A DNA stretch of 64,000 nt, from contig NZ_CP038865.1 in assembly GCF_004792515.1 (NCBI RefSeq), positions 1,306,001 through 1,370,000 of the forward strand, given 5' to 3'. The position numbers and the translations under genes are program-made. How positions within the stretch are numbered: position 1 is the stretch's first letter; each line of letters starts with the position of its first letter. This DNA is from Vagococcus xieshaowenii. Its GTDB lineage: Bacteria; Bacillota; Bacilli; Lactobacillales; Vagococcaceae. Shown here in pieces: positions 34,577-43,637 of the stretch. The notes under the pieces are model-generated. The model searched no databases, was not told where the DNA came from, and saw nothing but the letters and a program-made list of their open reading frames with translations.

Positions 34577-35545
34577 ATGACATTTCAATATTCTAATGAT
34601 CCTAACAAACGATTTCACACCTTAAATTACGCTTTTCGCGAGGAGTTCGGTGAGAAAATTTTTAAAGTAACACTTGATGGTGGGTTTGATTGTCCCAACC
34701 GAGACGGGACAGTTGCGCATGGTGGTTGTACCTTTTGTAGTGTCTCTGGATCAGGTGATATGATCATTGCACCAAAAGACCCACTACCTGTTCAATATCA
34801 AAAAGAAGTCACACGCATGCATAAAAAATGGCCAGATGTTAATAAGTATATAGTTTATTTTCAAAACTTCACCAACACACATGCGCCACTTGAGGTGATT
34901 AAGCATCGTTTTGAACAAGTCGTCAATGAACAAGGAGTTGTTGGAATGGCGATTGGTACCCGTCCTGATTGTTTACCTGATGACGTGGTCGAATATTTAG
35001 CCGAACTAAACGATCGTATGTATTTGTGGGTCGAACTAGGCTTACAAACGACTTTTGAAGACACCAGTCGCAAAATTAACCGCGCTCACGACTATCAAAC
35101 TTACTTAGACGGCGTTGCAAAATTACGCAAACATAACATTCGCGTCTGTACCCATCTGATTAATGGTTTGCCCGGTGAAACACACGAGATGATGCTAGAA
35201 AACGTCCGTCGCACGATTCTCGATTCTGATATTCAAGGCATCAAAATTCATCTCTTACACTTAATGAAAAACACCCGCATGATGCGTGACTATGCTAAAG
35301 GCGAGTTAAAACTAATGGAACAAGATGAATACGTCAAATTAGTTTGTGACCAACTAGAAATGATACCACCAGAAATCATCGTGCATCGTTTAACCGGTGA
35401 TGCTCCGCGTGATACCTTAGTTGGACCGATGTGGAGCTTGAAGAAATGGGAAGTGTTAAACGCGATTGATAAAGAAATGCGTGAGCGTGATACTTATCAA
35501 GGAATTAAAAACATACGATTACAAGGAGCCGATACTTCATGTTAA
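34577..35545 (+). CDS. ytqA: Radical SAM protein of the YtqA family (TIGR01212)
   Basis: 322-residue radical SAM enzyme. The cluster-binding region DCPNRDGTVAHGGCTFCS has the spaced Cys typical of this family; HLINGLPGETHEMM follows. In B. subtilis ytqA is paired with ytqB, and YtqA (MnmL) has been linked to the synthesis of the wobble-uridine modification mnm5s2U; that role is from family knowledge. The ATG at 34577 has AAAGAG nearby; a GTG nine bases earlier is less likely. It overlaps ytqB by 7 bases. Confidence 0.88.
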   Translation: MTFQYSNDPNKRFHTLNYAFREEFGEKIFKVTLDGGFDCPNRDGTVAHGGCTFCSVSGSGDMIIAPKDPLPVQYQKEVTRMHKKWPDVNKYIVYFQNFTNTHAPLEVIKHRFEQVVNEQGVVGMAIGTRPDCLPDDVVEYLAELNDRMYLWVELGLQTTFEDTSRKINRAHDYQTYLDGVAKLRKHNIRVCTHLINGLPGETHEMMLENVRRTILDSDIQGIKIHLLHLMKNTRMMRDYAKGELKLMEQDEYVKLVCDQLEMIPPEIIVHRLTGDAPRDTLVGPMWSLKKWEVLNAIDKEMRERDTYQGIKNIRLQGADTSC

Positions 35546-36120
35546 AATCAGCTTTACACTATAGTCATGACCTATTAGCACAAGTCGTACAACCGGGAAA
35601 CTGGGTGATTGATGCGACAGTCGGTAATGGACATGACACCTTATTTCTTGCTGAATTAGTTGGAAAAACTGGTCGCGTGATTGGTTTTGATGTGCAAAAA
35701 ATTGCCATTCAACGCACAACAGAACGATTAGAAGACGCTAACTTATCTCAAAGATGTGCCTTACATACCAAAGGACATGAAACGATTGATGAATTAGTAC
35801 CGTTTGAACAGCTTATCCATGCGGCTGTCTTTAACCTTGGCTATTTGCCAAACAGTGACAAAGAAGTTATTACTCAAGCCCAAACAACTCTCACAGCGCT
35901 TAAGGCTATTATGAAACGTTTAGCACCCGGCGGACGGATTGTCGTAGTCGTTTATTACGGTCATCCAGGTGGATTAGAGGAAAAAAATCATGTTCAACAA
36001 TTTGCAGAAACACTTCCTCAATCAGACTATAATGTCCTACAATATGGCTTTATCAATCAAAAAAACAATCCTCCTTACCTACTCTGTATCGAAAAAAAAC
36101 GCACAAAAAATGCGCGATAA
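35539..36120 (+). CDS. ytqB: YtqB-type SAM-dependent methyltransferase (MnmM)
   Basis: 193-residue class I methyltransferase. SAM motif VIDATVGNGHDTLFLAELVG (~25-44), and a YtqB-specific FNLGYLPNSD (~100). B. subtilis YtqB (MnmM) adds the methyl to nm5s2U34 in tRNA. It starts inside ytqA (7-base overlap, AAGGAG within ytqA), so the two are made together, which fits their consecutive steps. Ends just before a terminator. Confidence 0.9.
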   Translation: MLKSALHYSHDLLAQVVQPGNWVIDATVGNGHDTLFLAELVGKTGRVIGFDVQKIAIQRTTERLEDANLSQRCALHTKGHETIDELVPFEQLIHAAVFNLGYLPNSDKEVITQAQTTLTALKAIMKRLAPGGRIVVVVYYGHPGGLEEKNHVQQFAETLPQSDYNVLQYGFINQKNNPPYLLCIEKKRTKNAR

Positions 36121-36161
36121 AAAAGTCCATTCCCTTAAAAATAAAGGGGATGGACTTTTTA
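36119..36161. terminator. Terminator between ytqB and the MFS gene
   Basis: AAAAAGTCCATTCCCTT / AAGGGGATGGACTTTTT arms between convergent genes, ending near both stops. Confidence 0.88.
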
Positions 36162-37619
36162 TTAATCTTTGATCAATAAATTAATTAAAAAACCAACAAC
36201 TAATAAACCAACTGAAACGACAAACACGATATGTAGCCCATCAAATAAAATTACTCGTAAATCATTCAATTGTTCTAAAGGCATTTTATCAGCTAATACG
36301 TGATTAGATACATCATCAATTTGAGCACGTGTATAACCGTGACCATTATTAGCAATCGACTCACTAATTTGACAGTTCAAGATAACCCCGTAGATTGAGA
36401 TCATGATTGTTTGTCCTAATGTACGACATAAGGTATTAAACGATGTAGCAACACCTGTTAAATCGCTCGTAACGGTTGTCTGTGCATTTACTGTACAAAC
36501 CGTAATAGTAATCCCCATCCCTAAACCAATCCAAGCTGAAATTAAACAAAAAACTAAATAGCTCGTATTTAAAGAAGCAAACGCCATCATGATAGCACCT
36601 GATAAAATAATCAACACGCCACTTCCTAAACTAACTTGCGTACTACGTTTAGCAAGTAATTTACCTGCTAAAAATGAGCCGATTACCCATGTAATTGATA
36701 AAGGTGTTAACGATAAGCCACCGACTGCTGCTTTAACGCCTAATAGTCCTTGCATCCACATTGGAATATACACATCAATTCCCATTAAAAAACCACTTAT
36801 AAGTGCTGCTAATAAATTAATTAACACGAATTTTTTATTTTTTAATAAGAACATTGGAATTACTGGATCAACTGCTTTATTTTCTACTTGAATAAAAATA
36901 AACGCTAAAAGAACTGACAACGCAAAACAGACGATTGTCAGAATACCAACACCGCCATTATCGCTAATGGTTTGAAACCCGTAAAGAAAGGCTAGCAACA
37001 AGCTCATCAACACTAAACTACCTTTAATATCGACTGCTCCAGATACGCCTTTATGTTTTGGCTCAATTAAGAAAGTTTGTAATAATATCATTAATAAGAT
37101 ACCAATCGGTAAGTTAACAAAGAAAATCCAATGCCAACCAATCGTATCTACAATAAAACCACCTGCTAACGGTCCAACAACACTAGCAATTCCCCACGCC
37201 GCACTGTTTAACCCTAAAATTTTCGCTCGTTTTTCTGGTGCGTAGATGTCCGCAATAATAGTTAATGCAACCGGCATAATTGCACCTGCTCCAATTCCCT
37301 GAATCGCCCTAAAAATAATTAATTGCAACATGCTAGTTGAAAAGCCACATAGTAATGACCCTAGCATAAAAAAGAACAAACCAATTTGAAAAACTGGTTT
37401 ACGCCCAATGGTATCTGTCAATTTCCCATAAATAGGGGTCATCATCGCGTTGGTTAATAAATAAATTGAAAATACCCAACTCATAATTTCCCCGCCTTTT
37501 AAAAGACTTGAAATCGTCGGCATGGCTGTTGATAAAATCGTTGCTTCAATCGCCGTCATAAAAGTGGCTATAAAAACCGTAAACGTCACGATTTTTACAT
37601 TTGTTTTCTTTTGTTTCAT
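36162..37619 (-). CDS. MFS drug exporter, DHA2 (EmrB/QacA) family
   Basis: 485-residue multi-span transporter (about 14 spans expected). Motif A-like GKLTDTIGRKPVFQIG (~60-76) and the DHA2 signature region (IQGIGAGAIMPVALTI, ~110) are present, with a short cytoplasmic N-terminus (MKQKKTNVKIV). It probably exports drugs or metabolites by proton antiport; substrate not predictable. GGAG precedes the ATG at a rather long 11 bases. Stand-alone. Confidence 0.9.
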   Translation of the reverse strand: MKQKKTNVKIVTFTVFIATFMTAIEATILSTAMPTISSLLKGGEIMSWVFSIYLLTNAMMTPIYGKLTDTIGRKPVFQIGLFFFMLGSLLCGFSTSMLQLIIFRAIQGIGAGAIMPVALTIIADIYAPEKRAKILGLNSAAWGIASVVGPLAGGFIVDTIGWHWIFFVNLPIGILLMILLQTFLIEPKHKGVSGAVDIKGSLVLMSLLLAFLYGFQTISDNGGVGILTIVCFALSVLLAFIFIQVENKAVDPVIPMFLLKNKKFVLINLLAALISGFLMGIDVYIPMWMQGLLGVKAAVGGLSLTPLSITWVIGSFLAGKLLAKRSTQVSLGSGVLIILSGAIMMAFASLNTSYLVFCLISAWIGLGMGITITVCTVNAQTTVTSDLTGVATSFNTLCRTLGQTIMISIYGVILNCQISESIANNGHGYTRAQIDDVSNHVLADKMPLEQLNDLRVILFDGLHIVFVVSVGLLVVGFLINLLIKD

Positions 37620-37740
37620 GTGTATCTTTCACTCCTTTTCATTTTTAGACATGTGAAACTATAAGGTTATTACCCTTGGCTTTCTAGTAAAGCATTAATT
37701 ATGACTTGTAATGAAGACACAATGTTAGTATCTCCTATTT

Positions 37741-38235
37741 TTAGTTAATTAAAAACATGAAGCGATCCTCTGGCGCAAATACATGTAGATGATCACACGT
37801 GTAGCCTCGTAACCAACAGACATTGTCAATTTTTCGCATATAAAAGCCCTTTGGAAAATCATCCGTATCTATAAGTATTTTCGAAGCAATCGTCACGGAA
37901 TTAGTTGGTGCTTTACCTGTTGAAATAAGTCCTATACTATCTTCTAAATAATTGTAATCAAGGCTTAATAGAGCAGCTATTTCAACTTCGCATAAAGCAA
38001 ATCCTTTTTTTATCCCTGAAATAAAGACTTCTAATAGTGTTCCTCCCTGGGATAATCCTAACTTGGCAACTGTTACTTCTACCAACCTAATTGTTTGCTC
38101 ATGCCAGAATTTGAAGTCATCTAATTGTTCAAGTAATTGATGACCTAGTGGATTTAGAAATACTTGCTTCTCCTCTAGTGTAGCGATTAATTGCTTTTTA
38201 TCCATTCCACCAATGGTCAATTGAATTATTTTCAT
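37741..38235 (-). CDS. Hypothetical protein (164 aa)
   Basis: 164-residue soluble protein starting MKIIQLTIGGMDKKQL with AAGGAG before the ATG. No signal peptide or span. It contains a helical middle (EVTVAKLGLSQGGTLLEVFI) and an aromatic C-terminus (DNVCWLRGYTCDHLHVF) with paired Cys/His that might bind a metal. I do not recognise the family. It lies downstream of metK past a terminator, so is probably its own unit. Confidence 0.7.
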   Translation of the reverse strand: MKIIQLTIGGMDKKQLIATLEEKQVFLNPLGHQLLEQLDDFKFWHEQTIRLVEVTVAKLGLSQGGTLLEVFISGIKKGFALCEVEIAALLSLDYNYLEDSIGLISTGKAPTNSVTIASKILIDTDDFPKGFYMRKIDNVCWLRGYTCDHLHVFAPEDRFMFLIN

Positions 38236-38256
38236 TCTAATCTCCTTTTTTAGATA

Positions 38257-38299
38257 AAAAACTCCCAATGAAAAAGAGATTTTTTCATCAGGAGTTGGC
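38257..38299 (-). terminator. Terminator after metK
   Basis: Outer stem AACTCC / GGAGTT and inner ATGAAAAA / TTTTTCAT, then a T run on the minus strand, straight after the metK stop. Confidence 0.82.
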
Positions 38300-38310
38300 T
38301 CTTAAATCCT

Positions 38311-39498
38311 TTATTTAGTTTCATTTAAGCTCTTTAATAAGCCTTCTACCTTATCTGTATGTTCCCAAGTTAAATCGATATCTGTACGACCAAAATGTCC
38401 ATAAGCCGCTGTTTGACGGTAGATAGGACGTCTTAACTGTAACATATCAATAATACCTTGAGGACGTAAATCGAAGTTTTCTCGCACTGCTGCCACTAAT
38501 TGCTCATCTGATACTGTTCCAGTACCAAAAGTATTCACTGCAATCGACACAGGTTGTGCAACCCCAATGGCATAAGCAAGTTGTACTTCACATCTTGTTG
38601 CTAATTTAGCCGCAACAATATTTTTGGCAATATAACGTGCCGCATAGCTTGCTGAACGGTCTACTTTTGTTGCATCTTTACCAGAGAAAGCTCCACCACC
38701 ATGGCGTGCATAACCTCCGTAAGTATCAACAATGATTTTACGACCTGTTAAACCAGCATCCCCTTGAGGACCACCGATGACAAAACGACCTGATGGGTTA
38801 ACAAAGTATTTTGTTTCTTCATCTAATAATTCTGCTGGAATGACCTCTTGAATGACTAATTTTAATAAATCCTCACGAATCTGCTCTTGTGTAACTTCTT
38901 CGTCATGTTGTGTACTAATAACAACTGTATCCACGCGTTTTGGTTGATCATTCTCATCATACTCAACCGTAACTTGTGACTTCGCATCTGGACGTAAGTA
39001 AGCTAATGTTTTAGCTTTTCTTAATTCAGCTAATCGTTTTACTAAACGATGACTTAATGAGATAGGTAATGGCATTAATTCTGGTGTTTCATCACATGCA
39101 TAACCAAACATTAACCCTTGGTCTCCCGCACCGATATCAGCGGTCTCTTCTTCACGTGATTCTAACGCATTGTCAACACCTGCCGCAATATCAGCTGATT
39201 GTTCATCAATCGCTACCATAACCGCACATGTATCACCATCGAATCCAAATTTTGCACGTGTGTAACCAATTTCTTTAATCGTTTCACGAACAACTTTTTG
39301 AATATCAACGTAACCTGATGTTGAAATTTCTCCAAACACTAACACTAAACCAGTTGTAACAGACGTCTCACACGCAACACGTGCATAAGGATCTTGTTCT
39401 AAAAGAGCATCTAAGATAGCATCACTAATTTGATCCGCAATTTTATCTGGATGTCCTTCCGATACAGATTCTGATGTAAATAATTTTTTTTCTAACAT
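38311..39498 (-). CDS. metK: S-adenosylmethionine synthetase
   Basis: Makes SAM from ATP and methionine. The 395-residue enzyme has [20 protein letters not shown] at the start, [13 protein letters not shown] (~115), the ATP-binding [20 protein letters not shown] (~255) and [16 protein letters not shown] (~275). Length is standard. The ATG is preceded by AGGGGG, which is part of the SMK box, so SAM can mask the ribosome site and lower its own synthesis. It has an extended -10 promoter and a terminator of its own. Confidence 0.97.
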   Translation of the reverse strand: MLEKKLFTSESVSEGHPDKIADQISDAILDALLEQDPYARVACETSVTTGLVLVFGEISTSGYVDIQKVVRETIKEIGYTRAKFGFDGDTCAVMVAIDEQSADIAAGVDNALESREEETADIGAGDQGLMFGYACDETPELMPLPISLSHRLVKRLAELRKAKTLAYLRPDAKSQVTVEYDENDQPKRVDTVVISTQHDEEVTQEQIREDLLKLVIQEVIPAELLDEETKYFVNPSGRFVIGGPQGDAGLTGRKIIVDTYGGYARHGGGAFSGKDATKVDRSASYAARYIAKNIVAAKLATRCEVQLAYAIGVAQPVSIAVNTFGTGTVSDEQLVAAVRENFDLRPQGIIDMLQLRRPIYRQTAAYGHFGRTDIDLTWEHTDKVEGLLKSLNETK

Positions 39499-39504
39499 TT
39501 TCTC

Positions 39505-39580
39505 TATTCCCCCTAATTATTTTTCGGTTACAAGGAATCTTCAAACCTTCTGTTCAAAGCCTATCGGGAACTTGCAACGT
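39505..39580 (-). promoter_or_regulatory. SMK box (SAM-III) riboswitch
   Basis: The minus-strand leader reads GTTGCAAGTTCCCGATAGG..., then GATTCCTTGTAACCGAAAAA and AGGGGGAAT before the ATG. GTTGCAAG pairs with CTTGTAAC and GATTCC can hide the ribosome site, as in the enterococcal SMK box. SAM binding represses translation of metK. Confidence 0.88.
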
Positions 39581-39584
39581 TCCT

Positions 39585-39593
39585 AGTATAACA
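39585..39593 (-). promoter_or_regulatory. Extended -10 promoter of metK
   Basis: TGTTATACT on the minus strand gives TGn + TATACT, eight bases upstream of the SMK stem, so the transcript would start at the riboswitch. No clear -35 seen. Confidence 0.5.
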
Positions 39594-39696
39594 AAATATT
39601 TACGCAATTACTAATATTATTTAATCCTTGTTCCCTTGACGTTTTCAAAAAAGTTATATAACATTAAATCAGTCATAACAACATAGGAGAAAAACA

Positions 39697-40461
39697 TTGA
39701 ATCATAACTATCAAAAACCAAATTTTATTTTTATTGCCATTAATTCGTTTATTGAAACTATTACCTGTTTGCTACCAGGTTTAATTTTAGGACATTCACT
39801 CAAGTGGTATTCTAGTACGATTTTACTCTTAGCCCTTTATATATGGTTATCAAACTTTTTCATTAATCTACTTCGTGTCGCCTTTAAAAATCGAACGGAG
39901 CTAACTAATCAACTACTAGCTATTAAACTTGCGCTAGCAACGCTATTAATTTTCTTGTTATTTTTTAAACTTGGTTTCAACTTTACTATCATCATTATTC
40001 TATATGAAATCTATCAATTATTAGTAAACTTAAACTTTAAAAAATTCTTAGTGCATCCCCAATATACTCTTATGATGTCACTATTCAATGGGATTATTTT
40101 CAATACAATTATCCTAGCTCTAGCAACTAACAAATTCGAACTATCATACTTAGCCACATTTATTTTCGCCTATCTTATCGCAATGTCTAGCATAACAACC
40201 CGACAATTATATGATTACAACGGCTCATGGAATAAGAGTAAAACAATTTTGTTAAAACTTGTAAGTTTCTTTGCAACTATTGGCTTTTTATTTTGGCAAA
40301 ACCACTTACACCAAGTGAGTGATTGGTTATTTTATTCACTATCTATCGGTTTAGTATTGATCCTTTTCTGTTTGAAATTAATCACTAATCCTAAAAAAAG
40401 AGAATTAACCCTTCATTTTACTTCTATTATTTTATTAGTCGTCTATTATTTGTTTAAATAA
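39697..40461 (+). CDS. Integral membrane protein of unknown function
   Basis: 254-residue protein, about seven to eight spans, with short loops and few charged residues; helical hydrophobic all along (IFIAINSFIETITCLLPGLI, LLIFLLFFKLGFNFTII). UbiA-like is possible from overall shape, but the Asp-rich prenyl motifs are not seen, so no function is assigned. The start is TTG at 39697, preceded by AGGAG. Divergent from metK and ending in a terminator shared with rplL's side. Confidence 0.75.
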   Translation: MNHNYQKPNFIFIAINSFIETITCLLPGLILGHSLKWYSSTILLLALYIWLSNFFINLLRVAFKNRTELTNQLLAIKLALATLLIFLLFFKLGFNFTIIIILYEIYQLLVNLNFKKFLVHPQYTLMMSLFNGIIFNTIILALATNKFELSYLATFIFAYLIAMSSITTRQLYDYNGSWNKSKTILLKLVSFFATIGFLFWQNHLHQVSDWLFYSLSIGLVLILFCLKLITNPKKRELTLHFTSIILLVVYYLFK

Positions 40462-40493
40462 AAAACTTCACCTTTTTGAGGTGAAGTTTTTTT
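40461..40493 (+). terminator. Terminator after the membrane-protein gene
   Basis: AAAAACTTCACCT / AGGTGAAGTTTTTTT hairpin with a 5-base loop, directly after the stop. Confidence 0.9.
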
Positions 40494-40529
40494 GTGCTAT
40501 CAATGGCTGACTTTTTCTAAAATCAAAAA

Positions 40530-40553
40530 AGAACACCTCATAAGAGATGTTCT
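40530..40553 (-). terminator. Terminator of the rplJL operon
   Basis: AGAACACCTC / GAGATGTTCT stem with a TAAG-type loop and T6 on the minus strand, just beyond the rplL stop. Confidence 0.85.
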
Positions 40554-40564
40554 CATTACATTAA

Positions 40565-40933
40565 TTATTTTAATGTGATTGAAGCGCCAACTTCTTCTAA
40601 TGAAGCTTTTAAAGCTTCTGCTTCTTCTTTAGAAACGCCTTCTTTTAATGGAGCAGGAGCGCCATCAACTAAAGCTTTAGCTTCTTTTAATCCTAAACCA
40701 GTAGCTTCGCGTACTGCTTTGATTACTTTAACTTTTTGGTCACCAGCTGAAGTTAATTCAACAGTGAATTCTGTTTGCTCAGCAGCTCCGCCTTCAGCAG
40801 CTCCACCAGCTACAGCTACAGGAGCAGCTGCAGATACACCAAATTCTTCTTCAATAGCTGATACTAATTCGCTTAATTCTAAAATGCTTGATTCTTTTAA
40901 ATCAGCAATAATTTGTTCAATGTTTAATGCCAT
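40565..40933 (-). CDS. rplL: 50S ribosomal protein L7/L12
   Basis: 122-residue stalk protein that binds translation factors. The N-terminal dimer region ([20 protein letters not shown]), the Ala/Gly hinge (~35-50) and the C-terminal domain ([20 protein letters not shown]) are normal. GGAGG precedes the ATG. It follows rplJ by 57 bp and is co-regulated through the L10 leader. Confidence 0.97.
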   Translation of the reverse strand: MALNIEQIIADLKESSILELSELVSAIEEEFGVSAAAPVAVAGGAAEGGAAEQTEFTVELTSAGDQKVKVIKAVREATGLGLKEAKALVDGAPAPLKEGVSKEEAEALKASLEEVGASITLK

Positions 40934-40990
40934 TTTATATTCCTCCGTATGTGTTTGTTTTTGTTATAAATTTAAGCTAAGCAGCAATAA

Positions 40991-41494
40991 TTAAGCTGCT
41001 TCTTCTTCTTTTGCTTCTGCCACAGCTTTGATTGCGTATGCAACGTTGCGGACAGGTGCTTGAAGTACTGAAAGTAACATAGAAAGTAAACCTTCGCGGT
41101 TTGGTAATTTAGCAAGAGCAGTGATTTCTTCAACAGAAGCCACGTTGCCTTCGATAATACCACCTTTAATTTCTAATGCTTCAGCTTCTTTAGCAAAATC
41201 AGCGATGATTTTTGCTGGAGCAACTACGTCTTCGTTACTGAAAGCAACAGCAGTAGGACCAGTAAATACTTCTTCTAATCCTTCTAAACCAGCTTGTTCA
41301 GCAGCACGACGTAAGATAGAATTTTTGATAACTTTCATTTCAACGCCGTTTTCACGTAATTGTTTACGTAAGTTAGTAGCTTGTTCAACTGTTAAACCAC
41401 GGTAGTCAACAACAACAACTGATGCTGCTTCGTTGATTTTTGCAGTCATTTCATCTACTAAAAGTGCTTTTTTCTCGATAATAGCTTGACTCAT
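40991..41494 (-). CDS. rplJ: 50S ribosomal protein L10
   Basis: 167-residue stalk-base protein that binds 23S rRNA and carries L7/L12 dimers. Starts [16 protein letters not shown] with GGAGGTG nine bases before the ATG at 41494; the longer frame belongs to the leader. Typical [20 protein letters not shown] and FTGPTAVAF stretches. The L10-L7/L12 complex represses its own leader in Firmicutes. Confidence 0.96.
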   Translation of the reverse strand: MSQAIIEKKALLVDEMTAKINEAASVVVVDYRGLTVEQATNLRKQLRENGVEMKVIKNSILRRAAEQAGLEGLEEVFTGPTAVAFSNEDVVAPAKIIADFAKEAEALEIKGGIIEGNVASVEEITALAKLPNREGLLSMLLSVLQAPVRNVAYAIKAVAEAKEEEAA

Positions 41495-41519
41495 TAATAC
41501 ATTCACCTCCGTATTTTTT

Positions 41520-41655
41520 GATGGTGGAATTTTTTCAATAAAAAAACTCCATGCCACCGTTGACATAGAGGGACTATTGATTAAACTCAATGTTGTCCTC
41601 GGTAGGAAATTAAGGCTAAGCCACCTACTGTCTTCGGTACGTAATAATTATTTAA
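41520..41655 (-). promoter_or_regulatory. L10 leader with terminator-type attenuator
   Basis: The minus strand has the L10-leader core CCGAAGACAGTAGGTGG ... CCTACCGAGGACAAC and then a hairpin CTCTATG / CATGGAG followed by T7 (plus-strand 41547-41570). L10-L7/L12 binding to this leader stops transcription or translation when stalk proteins are in excess. Confidence 0.85.
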
Positions 41656-41662
41656 TTAATTA

Positions 41663-41695
41663 CCTAAACAACTTTATCATGTAAAGTTGTTTAGG
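41663..41695 (-). terminator. Hairpin after rplA
   Basis: CCTAAACAACTTTA and TAAAGTTGTTTAGG, 5-base loop, perfect 14-bp stem, but the T tail on the minus strand is poor. It may protect rplKA mRNA ends or partly terminate. Confidence 0.55.
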
Positions 41696-41714
41696 TCAAG
41701 TATTATTTTAGAAA

Positions 41715-42404
41715 TTAAACAGTTTGTGGATCAACTTTTACAGCTGGACCAAAAGTAGTTGTTACAACAAAGTTTTTGATGTAAATACCTTTTGCAGCAG
41801 CTGGTTTAGCTTTTAAGATCACATCGTGAACTGTTTTTAAGTTCTCGATTAATTTAGCATCATCAAATGATACTTTACCAATTGGTACATGGATGTTTCC
41901 TTGAGGGTCAACACGGTAAGTTACTTTACCAGCTTTAACTTCCTCAATAGCTTTCGTTACATCCATAGTAACTGTACCAGTTTTAGGGTTAGGCATTAAA
42001 CCTTTAGGTCCTAATACGCGTCCTAATTTACCAACTTCAGCCATCATGTCTGGAGTTGCTACTACTACGTCAAAGTCAAACCATCCACCTTGGATTTTTT
42101 GAACCATGTCAGCATCTCCAACATAGTCAGCTCCTGCTGCTTCAGCTTCTTTAGCTTTTTCACCTTTAGCGAATACTAAAACTGATTGTGTTTTACCAGT
42201 ACCGTTTGGTAAAACAACAGCACCACGGATTTGTTGATCAGCTTTCTTAGGATCTACATTTAAACGGTATGCAACTTCTACAGTTGCGTCAAATTTAGCG
42301 TAACCTGCTTCTTTTGCTAAAGCGATAGCTTCTTCTAAATTATAATTTTTTGTGTTGTCTACTTTTTTCAAAGCATCTTGCATTTTTTTGCTCTTTTTAG
42401 CCAT
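41715..42404 (-). CDS. rplA: 50S ribosomal protein L1
   Basis: 229-residue protein of the L1 stalk that helps release deacylated tRNA. Motifs: [16 protein letters not shown] at the start, [17 protein letters not shown] (~68) and [15 protein letters not shown] (~128). AAGGAGG precedes the ATG. Lies 111 bp after rplK in the same operon. Confidence 0.97.
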   Translation of the reverse strand: MAKKSKKMQDALKKVDNTKNYNLEEAIALAKEAGYAKFDATVEVAYRLNVDPKKADQQIRGAVVLPNGTGKTQSVLVFAKGEKAKEAEAAGADYVGDADMVQKIQGGWFDFDVVVATPDMMAEVGKLGRVLGPKGLMPNPKTGTVTMDVTKAIEEVKAGKVTYRVDPQGNIHVPIGKVSFDDAKLIENLKTVHDVILKAKPAAAKGIYIKNFVVTTTFGPAVKVDPQTV

Positions 42405-42515
42405 TTTGTTTCCTCCTTGAATGTGGTTATAACGGTTGATCCTCCCACTAAATTTATATTTTTCAATATAAACTGACTGAGAAGCTACTACATTGACAAT
42501 CTACACAACTGAAAA

Positions 42516-42941
42516 TTATTCAGCGATAGTGATTCCCATGCTTCGTGCAGTACCTTCAACCATGCGCATTGCTGCTTCAACTGAAGCTGCGTTTAGGTCT
42601 TCCATTTTTAACTCAGCAATTTCTTGAACTTGTGCTTTAGTTACTTGTGCAACTTTAGTTTTGTTTGGTTCGCCTGAACCTTTTTCGATGTTAGCAGCTT
42701 TCTTTAATAATACTGCTGCTGGTGGTGTTTTAGTAACAAATGTAAATGAACGGTCTTCATATACAGAAATTACTACAGGGATAATTAATCCAATTTGCTC
42801 TTGTGTACGAGCGTTGAATTCTTTAGTGAATCCCATGATATTTACACCTGCTTGACCTAATGCTGGTCCTACCGGCGGTGCTGGAGTTGCTTTACCAGCT
42901 GGAATTTGTAACTTAACGATTTTTTCTACTTTTTTTGCCAC
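42516..42941 (-). CDS. rplK: 50S ribosomal protein L11
   Basis: 141-residue protein of the GTPase-associated centre, target region of thiostrepton. [20 protein letters not shown] (~15-34) is the proline-rich binding part. The start codon is GTG at 42941 with AAGGAGG eight bases upstream; no ATG fits. Promoter at 43046-43073. In many relatives nusG lies directly upstream; here a plus-strand gene is inserted. Confidence 0.96.
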   Translation of the reverse strand: MAKKVEKIVKLQIPAGKATPAPPVGPALGQAGVNIMGFTKEFNARTQEQIGLIIPVVISVYEDRSFTFVTKTPPAAVLLKKAANIEKGSGEPNKTKVAQVTKAQVQEIAELKMEDLNAASVEAAMRMVEGTARSMGITIAE

Positions 42942-43045
42942 GTGACATACCTCCTTAAGTCCGTGATGTGGTTAGTTGGAGCTAAGATTTCTCCTCCCAC
43001 GTTTCTTTCCCTTACGAAAAAGAGTGTGTTCTTACACACCTATCT

Positions 43046-43073
43046 ATTATACAATGAATTAAAAAAAAAGCAA
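43046..43073 (-). promoter_or_regulatory. Promoter of rplK-rplA
   Basis: -35 TTGCTT (43068-43073), -10 TATAAT (43046-43051) on the minus strand, 16-base spacer, about 100 bp leader before rplK. Confidence 0.7.
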
Positions 43074-43151
43074 CATTCAATAACATTTTTTTATGAAATC
43101 ACCCTAATCAAACAGAATATGATAAACTAAAACAAAGGAGCTGATGACCTA

Positions 43152-43583
43152 ATGAAAAATAAATCACCGAAAAGCGTCTTTGACATTATCTCTACAGGCG
43201 CAAAGATTCCCACCCTTTTAGATGTTCGATTAGCTATTAATACTGGAAAATGGCTAAATTCAATCATAAATGGACTACCCGACGGCATCGATATTTACTC
43301 TAATCAAACCCAACAACGATTACCTGATTTTGCTTTAGTAGCAGGGATATTATTACTTGATGAAACAAATCCTACTATTAAAGATGCATTTAAATTAGCT
43401 TACGAAAAAAAAATAGACGTTGGCTTTATTAATCAATTATCTGTAGAAAATAGGGCTGATTATTCCATTATTCGTCTCATTAAGGATAAACAAACTTATC
43501 TCATTAATTATCAATTACACGAAAATAGTGTAACGATTCATACGATTAACGAGTCAGTCATGAATGTCGTTATTACCGCATAA
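43152..43583 (+). CDS. Hypothetical protein inserted between rplK and nusG
   Basis: 143-residue soluble protein, start ATG with AAAGGAG upstream. N-terminus MKNKSPKSVFDIISTGAKIP; mixed alpha/beta, no motif recognised. It is on the opposite strand to the flanking nusG and rplK genes, and has its own terminator. Its base use is more A/T-rich than the ribosomal genes beside it. The position suggests an insertion that split nusG from rplK. Confidence 0.75.
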   Translation: MKNKSPKSVFDIISTGAKIPTLLDVRLAINTGKWLNSIINGLPDGIDIYSNQTQQRLPDFALVAGILLLDETNPTIKDAFKLAYEKKIDVGFINQLSVENRADYSIIRLIKDKQTYLINYQLHENSVTIHTINESVMNVVITA

Positions 43584-43584
43584 A

Positions 43585-43631
43585 AAAAGATGATTCAACG
43601 TAGCTTAAATGCTTACATTGAATCATCTTTT
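43585..43631. terminator. Terminator between the 43152 gene and nusG
   Basis: AAAAGATGATTCAA / TTGAATCATCTTTT arms with a 19-base loop between convergent stops at 43583 and 43638. Confidence 0.85.
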
Positions 43632-43637
43632 TATTTT

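Noticed and set aside
41495..41590. Upstream extension of rplJ
   Set aside because: It is within the L10 leader and attenuator; ATG at 41494 follows GGAGGTG.
42942..43130. Plus-strand 62-codon frame upstream of rplK
   Set aside because: It covers the rplK promoter and leader and has no ribosome site.
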